Counted from the stretch's first letter, positions 1 through 10,806 are shown. The stretch is 64,000 nucleotides of DNA from Mucinivorans hirudinis (GCA_000723505.1 HG934468.1:310001-374000); one strand, 5' to 3'. Translations and numbers: made by a program. Notes: generated from the sequence alone by a model not told the origin.

Positions 1-621
1 TTTGACAAACTCACTACGAGGCGTCTTTATCTTGCCGTGATAAAACCGCATTAATTGATTTACATCACTCTCTCCATCTATCAATGCACTGATGATATTG
101 CGACCAACGGCTCCATCAACATCACTCAATACACTTGATAACTTGATATTGCAATCCTCCAATATCTTGATTATACGATTCTTCTCTGATGCACTATGAG
201 CTACTAACTTCTTCTTGTAGCGAACTAAATCTCGTAAATCTCTTATGTCGCGTGGAGGGATAAAGCTACCCTTGAGTAGTCCGCTTACCAATAATTTGCT
301 CAACCATTTGCTATCCTTCTTGTCGGTCTTATGAACAGGCACATTCTTTACGTGCCGAGCATTAACCAAAAGAACCTCAAAATCATCCTCCAAAATATTG
401 AATACAGGCTTCCAATAAACACCCGTGCTCTCCATTGCAATATGAGTTACGCCCTCATCTTTGCACCAATCACGCAACGATTCCAATGAAACGGTAAAAC
501 CGTCAAACTCCTTTGTGCCGACAACTTCGTTGCCTCGCTGAATAGTTGCAACTATCAAATCCTTATGGACATCAATCCCGCAACCAACCCCAATGTAGGG
601 GGTAAATAGTATCTCTTCCAT
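1..621 (-). CDS. IS110-family transposase, 5' part (runs off the window edge)
   Basis: The first 207 codons of a transposase read leftward out of the window. The N-terminus carries the IS110-type DEDD RuvC-like start: GIDVHKDLIVATI at about residues 14-26, then AMESTGVYWKP at about 63-73 and the NARHVKNVPVHKTDKKD segment at about 87-103. IS110 enzymes move by a Holliday-junction-like mechanism and leave little or no target duplication. The C-terminal Ser-containing domain (transposase_20) lies outside the window, so intactness cannot be judged. ATG at 621 is the first in-frame start before the conserved domain. The sequence just upstream (652-704) recurs at 10709-10759. Confidence 0.9.
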   Translation of the reverse strand, partial: MEEILFTPYIGVGCGIDVHKDLIVATIQRGNEVVGTKEFDGFTVSLESLRDWCKDEGVTHIAMESTGVYWKPVFNILEDDFEVLLVNARHVKNVPVHKTDKKDSKWLSKLLVSGLLKGSFIPPRDIRDLRDLVRYKKKLVAHSASEKNRIIKILEDCNIKLSSVLSDVDGAVGRNIISALIDGESDVNQLMRFYHGKIKTPRSEFVK

Positions 622-651
622 TGAACATAGTGTTAGTTAATCAATAGGCAA

Positions 652-704
652 AGATACTCATCTCTGTTGGTATGCTCAAAATTTGAGATTATGACAATTT
701 CATA
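652..704. repeat. IS110 end repeat, copy 1 (matches 10709-10759)
   Basis: About 53 bp upstream of the IS110 transposase start. They are nearly identical to 10709-10759: both share AGATACTCAT, then CTGTTGGTATGCTCAAAA, then TGAGATTATGACAATTTCAT, differing by two substitutions and a 2-bp gap. The likeliest reading is that this is the terminal part of the IS110 element. Confidence 0.6.
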
Positions 705-919
705 GTTTTTAGATGTTATTTCATTCACAAATATACATCTAAATTACAAGAATCACATAAAAAAAGCACTCATCAAACGCTTTGCAATACGCTGATAATC
801 AATGTGAAAAATAAATATTTTATCACCAATCTTTTTTACACTTTCTCACAGCACCTAATGTGCTCATTATAAGCATATTGCATTAATGATATGTATTTAT
901 TTAACTGAATACCAGTTTA

Positions 920-1484
920 TTAAGTAGTAGACAAAGCGATTTTTTCACTTAAAAAAGACTCCAAAGAGGTGTCTAATCCCATTTTTTTAGCTATTTTACC
1001 CTTGCGATTGTAGATTGACCTATCGTGCTCGTAACCTAAAATTACAGATATTACCGAGGATGGAAATTGATTACACAACATCGCTATCATAGATAAATCA
1101 TCATCCTTAAGCATAGGAAATTCGCTATGTAAAGATTCCAACAGTCCGTTAAATTTATGATTTGTATAGAACTGTAAATCTTTAAATGCACCTCTCTCCC
1201 ACTTATTTGCAGCAAGAATTTTAGAGTACTCTCGTATAACTTTCTCTGAATCGCCTTTATAGAGATAGTTTGCTTCTATCAACTTACCGATAAGCTTAAA
1301 GTTATCGTCAATAATTTGAGTGTATCTATCCGAAGGATAATTAGAAAATTTCTTTTTATCACTCTCGTACTCAGCTCGGAGTTTGCCGATAAACTCTATC
1401 TGTTGCGATATTTTACGTCTGTAACGTCTGAAGATATTAAAAGAAATTATGAGTACAACAATAAGCACCAAACATATTATTGTA
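920..1484 (-). pseudogene. TPR sensor/regulator, C-terminal part, cut off by an IS4 element
   Basis: This is the 3' portion of the gene whose 5' portion is 2949-4030. It encodes a hydrophobic membrane helix (the CLVLIVVLIISFNIF region), a basic cytoplasmic coil, and a C-terminal domain with the pattern of a LuxR-like helix-turn-helix (LSMIAMLCNQFPSSVISVIL, then NRKGKIAKKMGL). Deleting the IS4 element and one copy of the 9-bp duplication fuses the two parts in frame (D-N-I-F-I-I-T-I-I-C-L-V-L). The original product was a lipoprotein-like periplasmic TPR region, one membrane helix and a cytoplasmic HTH region, about 550 residues. A TTG start could yield the 183-residue fragment alone, but function is unlikely. 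Confidence 0.85.
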
Positions 1485-1493
1485 ATAATAAAT

Positions 1494-2948
1494 CATTATT
1501 AACCGACTAAAATCGGATTTTTGTTAATTATTTCTGCAATCGTTTAGTAATCAGCATGTATTTCCGCATAAATAGTCATTTCAAAATACCTACCCCCCCT
1601 CAAAATAGTGCCATTTGTATCGTTGGGGCTCGGCTCGATGAGCAAAAATTAGCCCCTTTTCGCTTGTGATAAGTGCGTTTGCAGTTCTGAATCATCCAAA
1701 AAATATCCAGATAACTCGTCAAATGTATCCTCACCAACACCGCAACAGTCGAAAATGCTTTGTCAGTCTGCGTTTTGACTTTCAACACCGTCAAAAGTAG
1801 ATGAGCAATGAGCGTTATCCATATCTGCGTCTTAATTCCATTCTCGGTCTCAGAGTAGAAAAAGTGTAGTTGAAAATTCTGCTTCAACTTCTTAAACAAC
1901 AGCTCTATTTGCCAGCGGCACTTGTAGATAAAAGCCACATCCTCTGCACTGATTTGAAAGTTATTGGTGATAAAAACCAATATCCGACCCTTTTCATCAC
2001 GATAAACAACTTTCCTTAAACAAACCTTCTTCTGCTCCTTATTATCCTTGTAATTCAGATGAATGTGCTCCTCTGATATTACTCCAAACTCTTTGTCGTT
2101 CAGCACTTTCTCTGAAATAACCTCCTGTACCTCGTAAACAGCATTGCGTTTCAACCGTCCGACAAACCAAACTCCCTCTTCTGTCCAGCGGGCATATTGC
2201 CCATAGTCGTTGTACGCCTTGTCGAAACAAATCATACTCCCTGCTGTGAGGTTGAGCTTGCTCAGAAATTTCTTATCGTGCATTTTTGCCTCGCTTATAT
2301 TGACGTGCTTGGCACAATCGGCGTGAGCGTCTATCATCATATGCACCTTCAATCCACCCTTCTTCTTACCATCTCCTTTGGGGTTACGACCTACCCCCTT
2401 CATTATGTCCGAAAATAGGCGAATAGTGGTAGAATCGAAGATGTAAAACTTCTCAAAATCCACCCCCTTAATTCGGCTGACCGACAAAAGTGGCGAGTAG
2501 TGGCTCAATAACTCAAAGTAGTAATCCCTGAACAAAACCTCATCTCTATCTCGCAAAGCATCGCCTATGGTGCTTTTGGCGGGCGATTTATCTAGCCCCA
2601 AATAGCTCAACTTGCCTTGCAAGCCCTGCATTGCTGCTGCAATCTCGCCCACAGAATCACACCTGCTAAAGACCCCAAAGAGCAAAGTTATCAACTGCTC
2701 CCACGAGCGAAATCGTTTGTAGTACCTATCCGATTTGTGGCGGTGAACTAACAGGTCAAACTTCGCTCTTGGCAGAAAATCTACAACCTGTTTGAAAATC
2801 GGCTGACCGACTAAATTTTTATAACTATCTTTGCCCATAGTTGAATCTTGTATTGTTTGCACTTACAAAATTACAACTATCGGGGTAATTCTCTTCAAAG
2901 GGGATTACCCCTCTCTTTTTTTCTCAACTTTTTTGTCGGTCAGTAATG
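1494..2948 (-). mobile_element. IS4-family insertion sequence, copy 1 (1455 bp)
   Basis: Ends are visible as imperfect inverted repeats, CATTATTAACCGACTAAAA at the left and CATTACTGACCGACAAAA read inward from the right. Flanks carry a perfect 9-bp duplication, ATAATAAAT, at 1485-1493 and 2949-2957, within the usual IS4-family range. It carries one transposase gene. A second copy lies at 16270-17723; the copies differ in length by one base, in a homopolymer (7 C versus 6 G) just after the transposase stop. Confidence 0.95.
1600..2838 (-). CDS. IS4-family transposase (DUF4372 plus DDE domain)
   Basis: About 412 residues. An N-terminal DUF4372 domain is followed by a DDE transposase fold: first Asp in YIFDSTTIRL, second in MICFDKAYNDYG, and Glu in the YREK-like block CRWQIELLFKKLKQNF. 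It cuts and pastes the surrounding element. The ATG at 2838 (MGKDSYKN) is preferred; an upstream in-frame GTG at 2862 would add eight residues. It differs from the copy at 16380 by one visible residue (Asn for His in the EKVL.DKEF stretch), so transposition was recent and the enzyme looks intact. Confidence 0.93.
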   Translation of the reverse strand: MGKDSYKNLVGQPIFKQVVDFLPRAKFDLLVHRHKSDRYYKRFRSWEQLITLLFGVFSRCDSVGEIAAAMQGLQGKLSYLGLDKSPAKSTIGDALRDRDEVLFRDYYFELLSHYSPLLSVSRIKGVDFEKFYIFDSTTIRLFSDIMKGVGRNPKGDGKKKGGLKVHMMIDAHADCAKHVNISEAKMHDKKFLSKLNLTAGSMICFDKAYNDYGQYARWTEEGVWFVGRLKRNAVYEVQEVISEKVLNDKEFGVISEEHIHLNYKDNKEQKKVCLRKVVYRDEKGRILVFITNNFQISAEDVAFIYKCRWQIELLFKKLKQNFQLHFFYSETENGIKTQIWITLIAHLLLTVLKVKTQTDKAFSTVAVLVRIHLTSYLDIFWMIQNCKRTYHKRKGANFCSSSRAPTIQMALF

Positions 2949-4030
2949 ATAATAAATATATTATCCCTATTTTTCAATCTTAGTAGTGTATTTTCACTTT
3001 CGCTATTTCGTTTGTCAAACTCTTTTTCTATTTTGAATAAATCTGCCTGTCGTGATACTTTCATCAAGGAGTCAGCAATTTGTGAAGCCTTGATGTGTGT
3101 GTTAAAAGAGGACTCATAATCCTTTTTTGCTTTTTCAATTTCCAATCGCGTTGAAAAAAATGCGACTAATCCTTCAGGAGAAGCATTAGGTACTATCTTC
3201 GAAAAATAGCACAAAGCAGAATCTAATAGACCAAGATTAGCATAAGAACGAACTATATTATGATAACAAATCTCATTTACTATTACATCAGAATTCTCTC
3301 TAAGAACGTATAATGCCAAATCTTTTGACTTGCGATAATCTTTTTTCAAGTAGTAACTACCTGATAACAAGGAGCGATTATGTGATGATGACTGACTATC
3401 ATATACTCTTTCAGCCATATCAATAGCTGCATATTGGTATTTTAATGCGCTGTCAATATCAATTAACCTATACAATTTCCCCAATCTGCTCAAACAATAT
3501 AATTGATAGTCCAAATGATTTGCCTTCTTGAAATAGAAAAGCGATTGTTTGTATTTATAAACATACTCATTATTCTCTACATATGAATTTTGGTACAATT
3601 CTCCGATTCGGAAATTTAATAGACCAAGAGTAATATAGTCTGATGTATCAGTATTCTTTTCAGCTTTCTTATAATAGTCCATAGCTTGATGGTCGTATCC
3701 TAAATCAGCCATAACAGCCCCTTTGTACATCAATGAGCGAGAATATTTCTCGTCATTGGCATTGTTTGAATAATGCTCTACGGCGATACTAATAAGCGAA
3801 TCACTATCGAATGATTCGTAGCTCTTATACTGTGCCTGAGTATAGAGCAGCGCATAGAACGCCTTGTCAGCCCTGCCGTGAATATCGTCAGGGTTGATGC
3901 TCCGTATCAAAGCATAAGCACTATCGGGGTGGTTGCTCATCAACTCATCCACCTTTTCCAGCTCCGCTGTTATTTGTGGGTTAGTACACCCTAAAAGTAA
4001 AAATAGATAGAAAAATACAATATTTCGCAT
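2949..4030 (-). pseudogene. TPR sensor/regulator, N-terminal part, cut by an IS4 element
   Basis: Starts with a lipoprotein signal (MRNIVFFYLFLLLGC, lipobox LLGC) and continues as roughly seven alpha-helical repeats of tetratricopeptide type (for example DLGYDHQAMDYYKKAEK and LGLLDSALCYFSKI). It reaches the start of a membrane helix where the IS4 element enters. Reading into the IS adds TDRQKS and a stop, giving a 368-residue truncated protein. The rest of the gene is at 920-1484. In Bacteroidales such proteins are usually annotated as TPR proteins with a C-terminal LuxR-like domain, with unknown signals. Confidence 0.85.
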
Positions 4031-4052
4031 AGTTAAGATATTTACCCTTGCA

Positions 4053-4060
4053 CAAATATA
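4053..4060 (-). promoter_or_regulatory. -7 element of the TPR gene promoter
   Basis: On the minus strand the sequence reads TATATTTG, matching the Bacteroidetes -7 consensus TAnnTTTG, about 22 nt upstream of the ATG at 4030. A clear TTTG -33 box at 19-nt spacing is not evident. Confidence 0.45.
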
Positions 4061-4227
4061 CCTACTTTCTCCGGAATTAAAGACTCTTTGGAATAATTAT
4101 TACGATACCCAACTCGAATCAAAAGTAATTTTCGTATGAGAATAAAAGCATAAAGGGTGTGAGCAAGGACAATATCAATTTTCGTGCCACAATCAGTTTG
4201 TTGGATTTTACAACTCAAATATTTGTA

Positions 4228-4258
4228 CAACAGCTACCCATTAAGCGGATAGCTGTTG
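4228..4258 (-). terminator. Stem-loop after the methylase/helicase gene
   Basis: A 9-bp perfect stem (CAACAGCTA paired with TAGCTGTTG, 13-nt loop) lies just 3' of the minus-strand stop at 4266. It is followed by an AT-rich stretch rather than a clean T-run, so it is a probable but not textbook intrinsic terminator. It is also the last recognisable part of the left conjugative-transposon remnant. Confidence 0.5.
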
Positions 4259-4265
4259 TTTGGTG

Positions 4266-7200
4266 TTACATTCGGATGCCCCGACTTTCGTGTCGGACGG
4301 AGGGGGTGATAATCGGTTGCTCTCGGTTTTGCTCTTGGGGTGGTTCTACCATTTCGGCGGCTTGCTCGGTCTTATCGGGCGGAGCTAACGAAAGCTGAAT
4401 CTTTCGCTCCAGTGTGGCAACCTCCGACTTCAACTCTTTGAGTTCATCCTCCTTTTTCCACGTGCCGCCCGCAATCTCACGCAGCGTTGGCAAATCCTTC
4501 TCCAACTTGACGTTCTCGGCTTGGTACTGCTCAATGAGCTTAGGGATACGGTCTAAGGCATTGAGGAAGTTGGTGGCTGCCGCCTTGTGGTCGGACATCG
4601 CCAAAAAACCGTTGTTGTAGCTGTATTTATACTCGCCCTCGATAAAGAAACGGTTCTGTCGCACCTCCACACCCTCACGGATGGCACTCTCGCTCTTGAT
4701 GATGATAGGGAAACCATACAACTCCCCAATGGGCAGATACTCCCCTGCGGTAGTGGCATTCTTGGCAATCTCCTGCAATCGTGTGCCGACACTTTTGACA
4801 TCGGTAGCCGTCAAGCCGTCCAATCGAACACGGTTTCTCACGTAGCCATCCTCATCGGTCTGTGCCCGTGATTGAAATGTTTTATAGTCGGCACTCATCT
4901 TGTCGATATGCTCGTTGTTACTGTCCAGCGTCTTAGTGTGCGACTCCAATTTATAGATAGAGCCGCTCTTGTCCTTGTAGAAACTCTTACGCTCACTCTC
5001 CAATGCCGCCACCCGCTTATCCAACCGTGCTTTATCCAATATATCGGTGTTACCCGAAAGGATAGCCATATACTCCGAGAAGTTCATACCCGACTTTTCG
5101 TCCATACTGCCCTCATCAATGGTACGTGCCCCCATCGCTCCGCTCTTGAGCTGAGTGATAAAGGTCTGTTTGCAGTGCAGCAGGTTGAATTTGTAAGAGT
5201 CCAATGACTTTTCAACGGCATAAATAATCACATCCACTTTATTCTCAGCATAGAGTTTCGCTATCTCATTGCCTTTTCGGACCGCACGCCCATCACGTTG
5301 GGAGAGGTCGGACGGTCGCCAAGGGGTGTCGAGGTGATGAATTGCAACGGCACGTCGCTGAGCATTTACACCCGTACCGAGCATAGAGGTAGAGCCGAAC
5401 AGCACCCGTACTTTTCCCTCATTCGTCGCTGCAATCACCGCCTTGCGAGCTTTCTCGGTCTTGCACTCTTGAATAAAGCGTATCTCGGATGCCGGAATGC
5501 CATAATCCTCAATGAGCTTGCGTTTAATCTCACTGTACACGCTCCATTGCCCCGGCTGATACGTGCCCAAATCCGAAAAGACAAACTGCGTCGCCCTGTG
5601 CGCATCATATTTTTGGTAATACTTGGCAATCTCGGCAGCACAGTGCGAGGCTTTGTTATCGGGGTGGTCGTCGTATTTCTCACGGTCAATCATTCGCATA
5701 TCAAGTGCCATCTTTCGGGCATAGTCCGTGGCGATAAGCATCTTGGCTTTCTCTTCACTCTCCGAGAGCTTCTCACGTCCCAAGATGGTGGCATCGCCCG
5801 TTTGAGCAAACTGCATCAACTTTTCGATAAACTCCGCCTGCTGTGGCGTGGGTGGGATGTTGTGCAGTATCTCGTTCTTTTGCGGTCTATCCACACCCAC
5901 ATCCTCAGCGGTACGGTAGTCGGTAATCTCGTTGTAGAACGCCACCAACTCCGGCACTTTGATAAAGTAGCGAAAACGCTCCTTCTGCACAATATTGTTC
6001 GTTACAGAGAACTCAAAGTCGGTGGTCTTCTTGGCAAAAATTGCCGACCACGCATCAAAGCAGTTGATATTTTGCCGTTCCAGCTCCTTCGGTCGGAGGT
6101 ATTTGAACAATAGATACAATTCCGTGAGTGAGTTACTGATAGTTGTACCCGACAGGAAAGTCGCCCCCAAATCCTTACCGCTTCGTTCCTGAATGGTGCG
6201 GATAGCAAATAGCATATTGAGTGCCTTTTGGCTGCCATCGGAGTTACCAAGACCTGCCACACGGTCGTGGCGAGTGTTAAAGGTCAGGTTCTTGAACTGG
6301 TGGCTCTCATCAACAAAGAGGTGGTCGATACCCATCTGCTTGAAATCCACCACATCGTCCGTGCGGGAGTTAATCTCGTGCTCTATCTTCTCCAACTTGG
6401 CACTCAGATTGATTTTTCGTTTCTCCAAACCTTTGAGCATCCCTCGTGAAATCTCCTTGCCTTGCGATTTGAGTACATCCAAATTCTCCTCCACCGAGTC
6501 CAACTCTTTCTGCAAAATCTCCTGCTGAATATCGGTCGGCTGGGGTATCTTGCCGAACTGGTCGTGCGACATAATCACACAATCCCAATCATTATTCTTA
6601 ATGTTATTGAAGAATTTTACACGATTTTTCGGCTCAAAATCCTTTTCGGTGGCATAGAGAATTTTGGCATTGGGGTATGCCGTGCGGTAACACTCGGCAA
6701 TCTCCGACACGTTGGCTTTCAAACCGATAATCATCGGCTTGTGTGCCAACCCCAAACGTTTCATCTCTTGTGCTGCAATGCTCATAATCAGCGTTTTACC
6801 CGTGCCCACCTCGTGGTCGCCAATGCCGCCGCCGTTCTGTTTGAGCATCCAAACGCAATCCTTTTGGCTCTGATAGACAGAGCCTATACCATACTTTGCA
6901 TCAAGTGCTTTGAGGTCTAATCCCGGAAAGCTCTGGTGTGAACCGTCGTAGGTGGGACGTACAAAGCAGTTGAATTTGCGGTTGTACATATCCGCCAACC
7001 GCTGCTGAAATTCGGGCGACTGTTCGTTCAACCAATCGCTGAAGCCGTTGCGTATCTCATCAATCTTGGAGTTGGCGAGCTGTATCTTCTCCGCATCTCG
7101 CACCTTAATATCCCTGCCGTGCTCATCCTTGCCGATGCTTTTGGATATATCGGGCACGGTATTGACCAATGCGTGTTTCAAGAGGTTAATGCCGTCATAG

Positions 7201-9740
7201 ATGCGATACTGCCCCTGCACAGCATACTGGTCGAGGATTTTGGCATTCTTCGCTCCGCACTTGACCGAATACTCGTCGATACTCTCGGAGTAGGATATGG
7301 AAACATCAGTACCGAAGAGGTGCTTGGCGTAGGCGGTGTACATTCCCGTGGGTATCCATCGTTCACCGAAGTTGAAGTCCAACTCATCAAATGTAATCTG
7401 GCGAGGTGTGGCATCATTAAGGGCTTTGAGCGAGGCTTCCACCTCCGCCATTCGCTCGTGCCCCTTGTTGTCATCTGCCCAACGAGAGATATTTTCAACC
7501 TTCTCCACCACATTACCTGCGACAAAGCGGTCTCGGATTTCGTAGTTATCCACCAACGGATTGAAGTAGATGCGTCCGTTTAGCTCCTCAATCAATTCCG
7601 CTTTGTTGCTGTCGCAAAGCGACTCCATATAGTCAAGATTCACTGCTCCGTAGCGGTTGAGCGAAGCCGATAGTGCCTCGTGCGGAGTATCCACGTGCGT
7701 AATCTCGTTCAGGGAGAATGCCACAGGGTGGTCGAAAATATCGGCTTTGATAAACTGCCCGTTTTCGGTGCGTTCCAATGATAGCATATCACGCCCCGAG
7801 GCATCCATCAACAGAAGTTTGACATTCTCTTTGGCATTCAGATGCCCGAACCGCTCCACAAATGTGTCGTAGGCAGTGTTTAGGTTGTGGCGTTCCTCAC
7901 TGTTCTCTTGGTGCTGTTGAGCCTCGTAACTATACAATCGCTCATAGCTCTCCCGTACCTTGATATAAAGTTCCGCTTTTTCGTGTTGAGCCTTATTCAA
8001 CTCCAACGGATGAAAGGCTGCTCCGTAGCGGGTAATTCCTTTCAGGTAGCCCACCTGATTACCCTCTGCCACCATTGTACCCTCGCGGTGGTGGGGCTCT
8101 ATGGGTGTGGTGAGTGGTCGGGGTTTTAGTAACTCGGCTTGATTTTGAGGCGATTGCTCTTTTTGTTGCAAAACGGTCGGTTGCACCCTCTTTTGCTCAC
8201 CTGATGCTATCTCCTGTCGCAACTCTGCACGGCGTTCCGCTCCGAGCCGCATCATCGCCTCGTAGAAACCGTTGATAGGCGGGTTGGTATCCCAATCAAT
8301 GGCGGCATAGACCGCATCGGGGTCGTGCGGCGGCGTAGGAGCAGGCTCGGGAGCTTTGGGAGCTTCGGGTTCAGGCAGGTCAAAGAGAGACCTTTGAGGG
8401 ATAATTTTACGCTTGGGCGATTTATTGCTCTGCTTCTTGGTCTGTCCCGTCTGTGCTAACCGCTTCTCTTCTTGCGAGAAATCGAACAGGTCGTAGAGCG
8501 ACATCACAGGGGGTGTTATCTCCGGCTTATGCTCTTTTGGCGGTGGCTCTTGTTGTGTGGTAACGGTCGCCTTTTGTGCAGGGACTACACCGTTATACAA
8601 ATCCACGTTGAGCCTTTGGGCAAAATCGGCGGAGAGGATTTTACCCATATCTTGGGCAATACCCACCACGCCGCCCTCGTGCAGATAGACCATCGCCGGC
8701 TTGCCGTAGGGGTCTGTGTCTAACTTACTCTGAGTGCTGACAATCCGCTCGGGGTGATTCAAAAAATAGGAGCTTGTCTGAATGCGATTGTGGTCTTGAA
8801 CCGAGGAGATAAACAATTTGTCCATCTCATTAGGCTCGGTTTTGCTCATATTCTTTTGCAGCACAATCAAATCGCTACCCACCTCTGTTCCTGCGTAATC
8901 CTTGAACAGATTGTTGGGCAGACGGATTGCCGAGACCAAATCCGCCTTTTGCAACATCGCATAGCGGGTATATCCACTCAAAGCATTCATCACCCCTTGC
9001 GAGGTGATAAACGCCACAACACCGCCATCACGCACCGAGTCCAGCCCTTTGAGGAAGAAATAGTTGTGAATCGCCTTTGTGGACTCACGCCGAGAGCGTT
9101 GGTCGCTACCGCTATATTCGGGGTCGAATACGGCAATATCCCCAAACGGAATGTTGGAGGTTGCCACATCAAAGTAATTGGTAAAGGGTTTTTCGATACG
9201 CTCAAACCCTTCGGCTCTCACTTTGTGTTGGGGATAGAGGTGCGAAAGGAGTTTACCCGTCAAGAGGTCTTTATCAAACGCCATTACATCGGCAATGGGT
9301 GCTTTCTCTTCAAATTCAGAGATAAAGACCCCCTGTCCTGCCGAGGGGTCTATCAGGCGTTGGGGCGTGATGCCACTATGCGAGAGGGCATCGGCGAGTG
9401 CCGACACCACCTCTTTGGGGGTGTAAAACGCTGTCAGCACCGAGCTCTTCAGGCTGTCGAAGTAGCGTTTATACTCTTTCTCATCTTGGGAGTTTTCACG
9501 GATTACACGGTGCAACTCCGCTGTCATCGGGAACAGTTCGAGGTCTGATTTCGCCCATTGTACGGAGTCCATCACACCGGAGGCAGGGTTCAAGATACAT
9601 TTCAACCCGCCAAAACCACAGTAGCGACTAAGCGTCTCCCTCTCTTCAGGGGTAGCCGCCCTGCGTTCTTTTTCCAATGTGAATAGCGTCCGTATCGCCT
9701 CGATGTTGTCCCGCAGCTTCGCTTTACGGTTAAATGCCAT
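4266..9740 (-). CDS. Giant N6-adenine methylase / SNF2-type helicase of conjugative transposons
   Basis: A single protein of 1824 residues. Near the N-terminus is a methyltransferase domain: SAM-binding motif DPSAGQGVF around residue 139 and a catalytic-type motif SNIPFGD around 198 (the place of NPPY). After a Pro/Gln-rich linker (about 400-560) comes a superfamily 2 helicase: Walker A HEVGTGKT near 975, DESH box near 1142, and motif [12 protein letters not shown] near 1483. A coiled-coil, charged C-terminus follows. Such proteins are a hallmark of Bacteroides conjugative transposons; a role in DNA modification or anti-restriction on transfer is usually assumed, not proven. It overlaps the DUF1896 gene by 11 bp, so the two are translationally linked. 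No frame breaks are seen. Confidence 0.9.
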   Translation of the reverse strand: MAFNRKAKLRDNIEAIRTLFTLEKERRAATPEERETLSRYCGFGGLKCILNPASGVMDSVQWAKSDLELFPMTAELHRVIRENSQDEKEYKRYFDSLKSSVLTAFYTPKEVVSALADALSHSGITPQRLIDPSAGQGVFISEFEEKAPIADVMAFDKDLLTGKLLSHLYPQHKVRAEGFERIEKPFTNYFDVATSNIPFGDIAVFDPEYSGSDQRSRRESTKAIHNYFFLKGLDSVRDGGVVAFITSQGVMNALSGYTRYAMLQKADLVSAIRLPNNLFKDYAGTEVGSDLIVLQKNMSKTEPNEMDKLFISSVQDHNRIQTSSYFLNHPERIVSTQSKLDTDPYGKPAMVYLHEGGVVGIAQDMGKILSADFAQRLNVDLYNGVVPAQKATVTTQQEPPPKEHKPEITPPVMSLYDLFDFSQEEKRLAQTGQTKKQSNKSPKRKIIPQRSLFDLPEPEAPKAPEPAPTPPHDPDAVYAAIDWDTNPPINGFYEAMMRLGAERRAELRQEIASGEQKRVQPTVLQQKEQSPQNQAELLKPRPLTTPIEPHHREGTMVAEGNQVGYLKGITRYGAAFHPLELNKAQHEKAELYIKVRESYERLYSYEAQQHQENSEERHNLNTAYDTFVERFGHLNAKENVKLLLMDASGRDMLSLERTENGQFIKADIFDHPVAFSLNEITHVDTPHEALSASLNRYGAVNLDYMESLCDSNKAELIEELNGRIYFNPLVDNYEIRDRFVAGNVVEKVENISRWADDNKGHERMAEVEASLKALNDATPRQITFDELDFNFGERWIPTGMYTAYAKHLFGTDVSISYSESIDEYSVKCGAKNAKILDQYAVQGQYRIYDGINLLKHALVNTVPDISKSIGKDEHGRDIKVRDAEKIQLANSKIDEIRNGFSDWLNEQSPEFQQRLADMYNRKFNCFVRPTYDGSHQSFPGLDLKALDAKYGIGSVYQSQKDCVWMLKQNGGGIGDHEVGTGKTLIMSIAAQEMKRLGLAHKPMIIGLKANVSEIAECYRTAYPNAKILYATEKDFEPKNRVKFFNNIKNNDWDCVIMSHDQFGKIPQPTDIQQEILQKELDSVEENLDVLKSQGKEISRGMLKGLEKRKINLSAKLEKIEHEINSRTDDVVDFKQMGIDHLFVDESHQFKNLTFNTRHDRVAGLGNSDGSQKALNMLFAIRTIQERSGKDLGATFLSGTTISNSLTELYLLFKYLRPKELERQNINCFDAWSAIFAKKTTDFEFSVTNNIVQKERFRYFIKVPELVAFYNEITDYRTAEDVGVDRPQKNEILHNIPPTPQQAEFIEKLMQFAQTGDATILGREKLSESEEKAKMLIATDYARKMALDMRMIDREKYDDHPDNKASHCAAEIAKYYQKYDAHRATQFVFSDLGTYQPGQWSVYSEIKRKLIEDYGIPASEIRFIQECKTEKARKAVIAATNEGKVRVLFGSTSMLGTGVNAQRRAVAIHHLDTPWRPSDLSQRDGRAVRKGNEIAKLYAENKVDVIIYAVEKSLDSYKFNLLHCKQTFITQLKSGAMGARTIDEGSMDEKSGMNFSEYMAILSGNTDILDKARLDKRVAALESERKSFYKDKSGSIYKLESHTKTLDSNNEHIDKMSADYKTFQSRAQTDEDGYVRNRVRLDGLTATDVKSVGTRLQEIAKNATTAGEYLPIGELYGFPIIIKSESAIREGVEVRQNRFFIEGEYKYSYNNGFLAMSDHKAAATNFLNALDRIPKLIEQYQAENVKLEKDLPTLREIAGGTWKKEDELKELKSEVATLERKIQLSLAPPDKTEQAAEMVEPPQEQNREQPIITPSVRHESRGIRM

Positions 9741-10167
9741 CTTCTGTGATTATTGAGATAGCTCCCGTTAGTTCGGTATAGAGCAGGTTATACGCTGCCG
9801 AATGGGCGAAATCGTCCGAAAGCGGGTATTGAGCAAATGCAGATTGGAGGATGGGCAACAGTTGCAGGGCAAGCTCCTGAGCATAGCCCGGCTCTACCTC
9901 ATTCTCAAACTCATTCCAGAGAACCTCTACGATGGTGTTGTAGGGTGAGAAGTGCAACCCACTGACAAGGGCTGCCATCGCCAACTCCTGTGCCCCGTCG
10001 GGGGTTGCACCCTCTCGTCGGGATTGTTCATAGAGTTCGGCGGCTTGGTCGGCACGGGTGGTGATAAAATCGGTATCGGTTGCCTTGTCGGGATGATTAT
10101 CCCTGAGATAGTTTTGCAGATAGAGTCCGTAATAGGAGAACTCCATTGGTTTATTTTTATGATTCAT
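9730..10167 (-). CDS. DUF1896-family protein
   Basis: About 145 residues of acidic, helical sequence with features I associate with DUF1896 ([20 protein letters not shown] at the start, then an [30 protein letters not shown] block). Function is unknown; the family sits next to the methylase/helicase in many Bacteroidales conjugative transposons, and here the stop overlaps that gene's start. I choose the ATG at 10167 ([10 protein letters not shown]) because the leader motif CACTAAAATCCA lies 7-8 nt upstream, as it does for traN. The longer frame back to 10248 would translate the leader hairpin and is unlikely. Confidence 0.8.
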   Translation of the reverse strand: MNHKNKPMEFSYYGLYLQNYLRDNHPDKATDTDFITTRADQAAELYEQSRREGATPDGAQELAMAALVSGLHFSPYNTIVEVLWNEFENEVEPGYAQELALQLLPILQSAFAQYPLSDDFAHSAAYNLLYTELTGAISIITEDGI

Positions 10168-10174
10168 TTTAATA

Positions 10175-10247
10175 TGGATTTTAGTGTGTTGATATATATG
10201 CGAAAGGTGCCCCGGGTTCCCACCCGAAGCACCACCACTAAAATCCA
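10175..10247. promoter_or_regulatory. Inverted pair of CTn leader motifs enclosing nested hairpins
   Basis: TGGATTTTAGTG (10175-10186) and CCACTAAAATCCA (10235-10247) face each other as a 12-bp inverted repeat. Between them lie nested arms GGTGC/GCACC and CGGGT/ACCCG. On the minus strand one motif ends immediately before the DUF1896 start, the same position as upstream of traN. The inverted partner has no gene of its own on the plus strand. See the separate finding on this recurring leader. Confidence 0.6.
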
Positions 10248-10301
10248 CAGTAAAACAGAATAAACCATTTACAACTGCGATTTCAGTGGCAAAGTTAATT
10301 A

Positions 10302-10589
10302 TTATTTCCTTTTTCGCTTCGAGTTTTTATCGCTTTTTGTCTCGGGAAATACGAACACGGTGTTGAAATCGGCATCGAAAGTAACCGAGGCACTGAACGC
10401 CTTGCCCTCCTTGTTGTTAAACCCCTTGATTACGCCCGTCTCCCCCTTGGTCAAAAGGTCTCTTATATCTCCGTTGGACAATGTTTTACCCGCCTTTTGG
10501 CGAAAGATGGGCAGGGCACAATCGGGATTGGAGCAGCGAACAACCTTTTCATCTGTGTATATTTTTACAACTAGTTTAATGTCATTAAT
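10302..10589 (-). pseudogene. topB: DNA topoisomerase III (TopB), C-terminal remnant
   Basis: An open frame of about 95 codons without a start codon reads as the C-terminal repeat of type IA topoisomerases: CSNPDCALPIFRQKAGKTLS, then LLTKGETGVIKGFNNKEGKA, then FDADFNTVFVF, ending in a basic tail. In related conjugative transposons a complete topB (about 700 residues) sits at this spot. Here the catalytic four-fifths are missing; upstream lie a GC-rich palindromic stretch, an IS110-end-like repeat and an orphan leader motif, so the gene was probably cut by insertion followed by deletion. Confidence 0.8.
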
Positions 10590-10609
10590 TTACCGTATTA
10601 GTTGCTAAG

Positions 10610-10692
10610 CCGATTTTCTATGAAAATCGGGCAGACCGCCGCCGCCCCACGCGGCGGGCTGCATTCTGCATCCCACCGCCGGCGACGGTCTG
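10610..10692. repeat. GC-rich nested palindromes
   Basis: Two structures in tandem: a perfect hairpin CCGATTTT-ctatg-AAAATCGG (10610-10630), then an outer stem CAGACCG (10632-10638) with CGGTCTG (10686-10692) enclosing further CCGCC/GGCGG arms. The composition is far richer in GC than its surroundings. It separates the topB remnant from the IS110-like end. It could be an IS target or IS end, since IS110-group elements often target palindromes. Confidence 0.55.
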
Positions 10693-10708
10693 AGGGCGCA
10701 CAATGGGC

Positions 10709-10759
10709 AGATACTCATAGCTGTTGGTATGCTCAAAATGAGATTATGACAATTTCATA
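10709..10759. repeat. IS110 end remnant (copy 2 of 652-704)
   Basis: 51 bp nearly identical to the sequence upstream of the partial IS110 transposase at the window's left edge. No transposase is attached here. It lies exactly where the 5' part of topB should be, next to the orphan leader motif at 10777-10789, and most likely records an IS110 insertion later removed by deletion. Confidence 0.6.
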
Positions 10760-10776
10760 CTTTTTTAATTTTACTT

Positions 10777-10806
10777 TGGATTTTAGTGGTGGTGGGTCAT
10801 TGACCC
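10777..10806 (-). promoter_or_regulatory. CTn leader element (motif plus palindrome), orphaned
   Basis: On the minus strand: a 13-nt palindrome GGGTCAATGACCC (10794-10806) followed by CCACTAAAATCCA (10777-10789) and then AAGTAAAATT. This is the same architecture as before traN (49419-49444). No start codon of a recognisable gene follows; the expected gene, topB, has lost its 5' end here. The palindrome overlaps the stop codon of the small gene upstream. Confidence 0.6.

Noticed and set aside
4414-9631. Many long plus-strand frames opposite the methylase/helicase gene (for example 5298-6113 and 8754-9548)
   Set aside because: Antisense shadows of a GC-biased gene with clear helicase and methylase motifs on the other strand.
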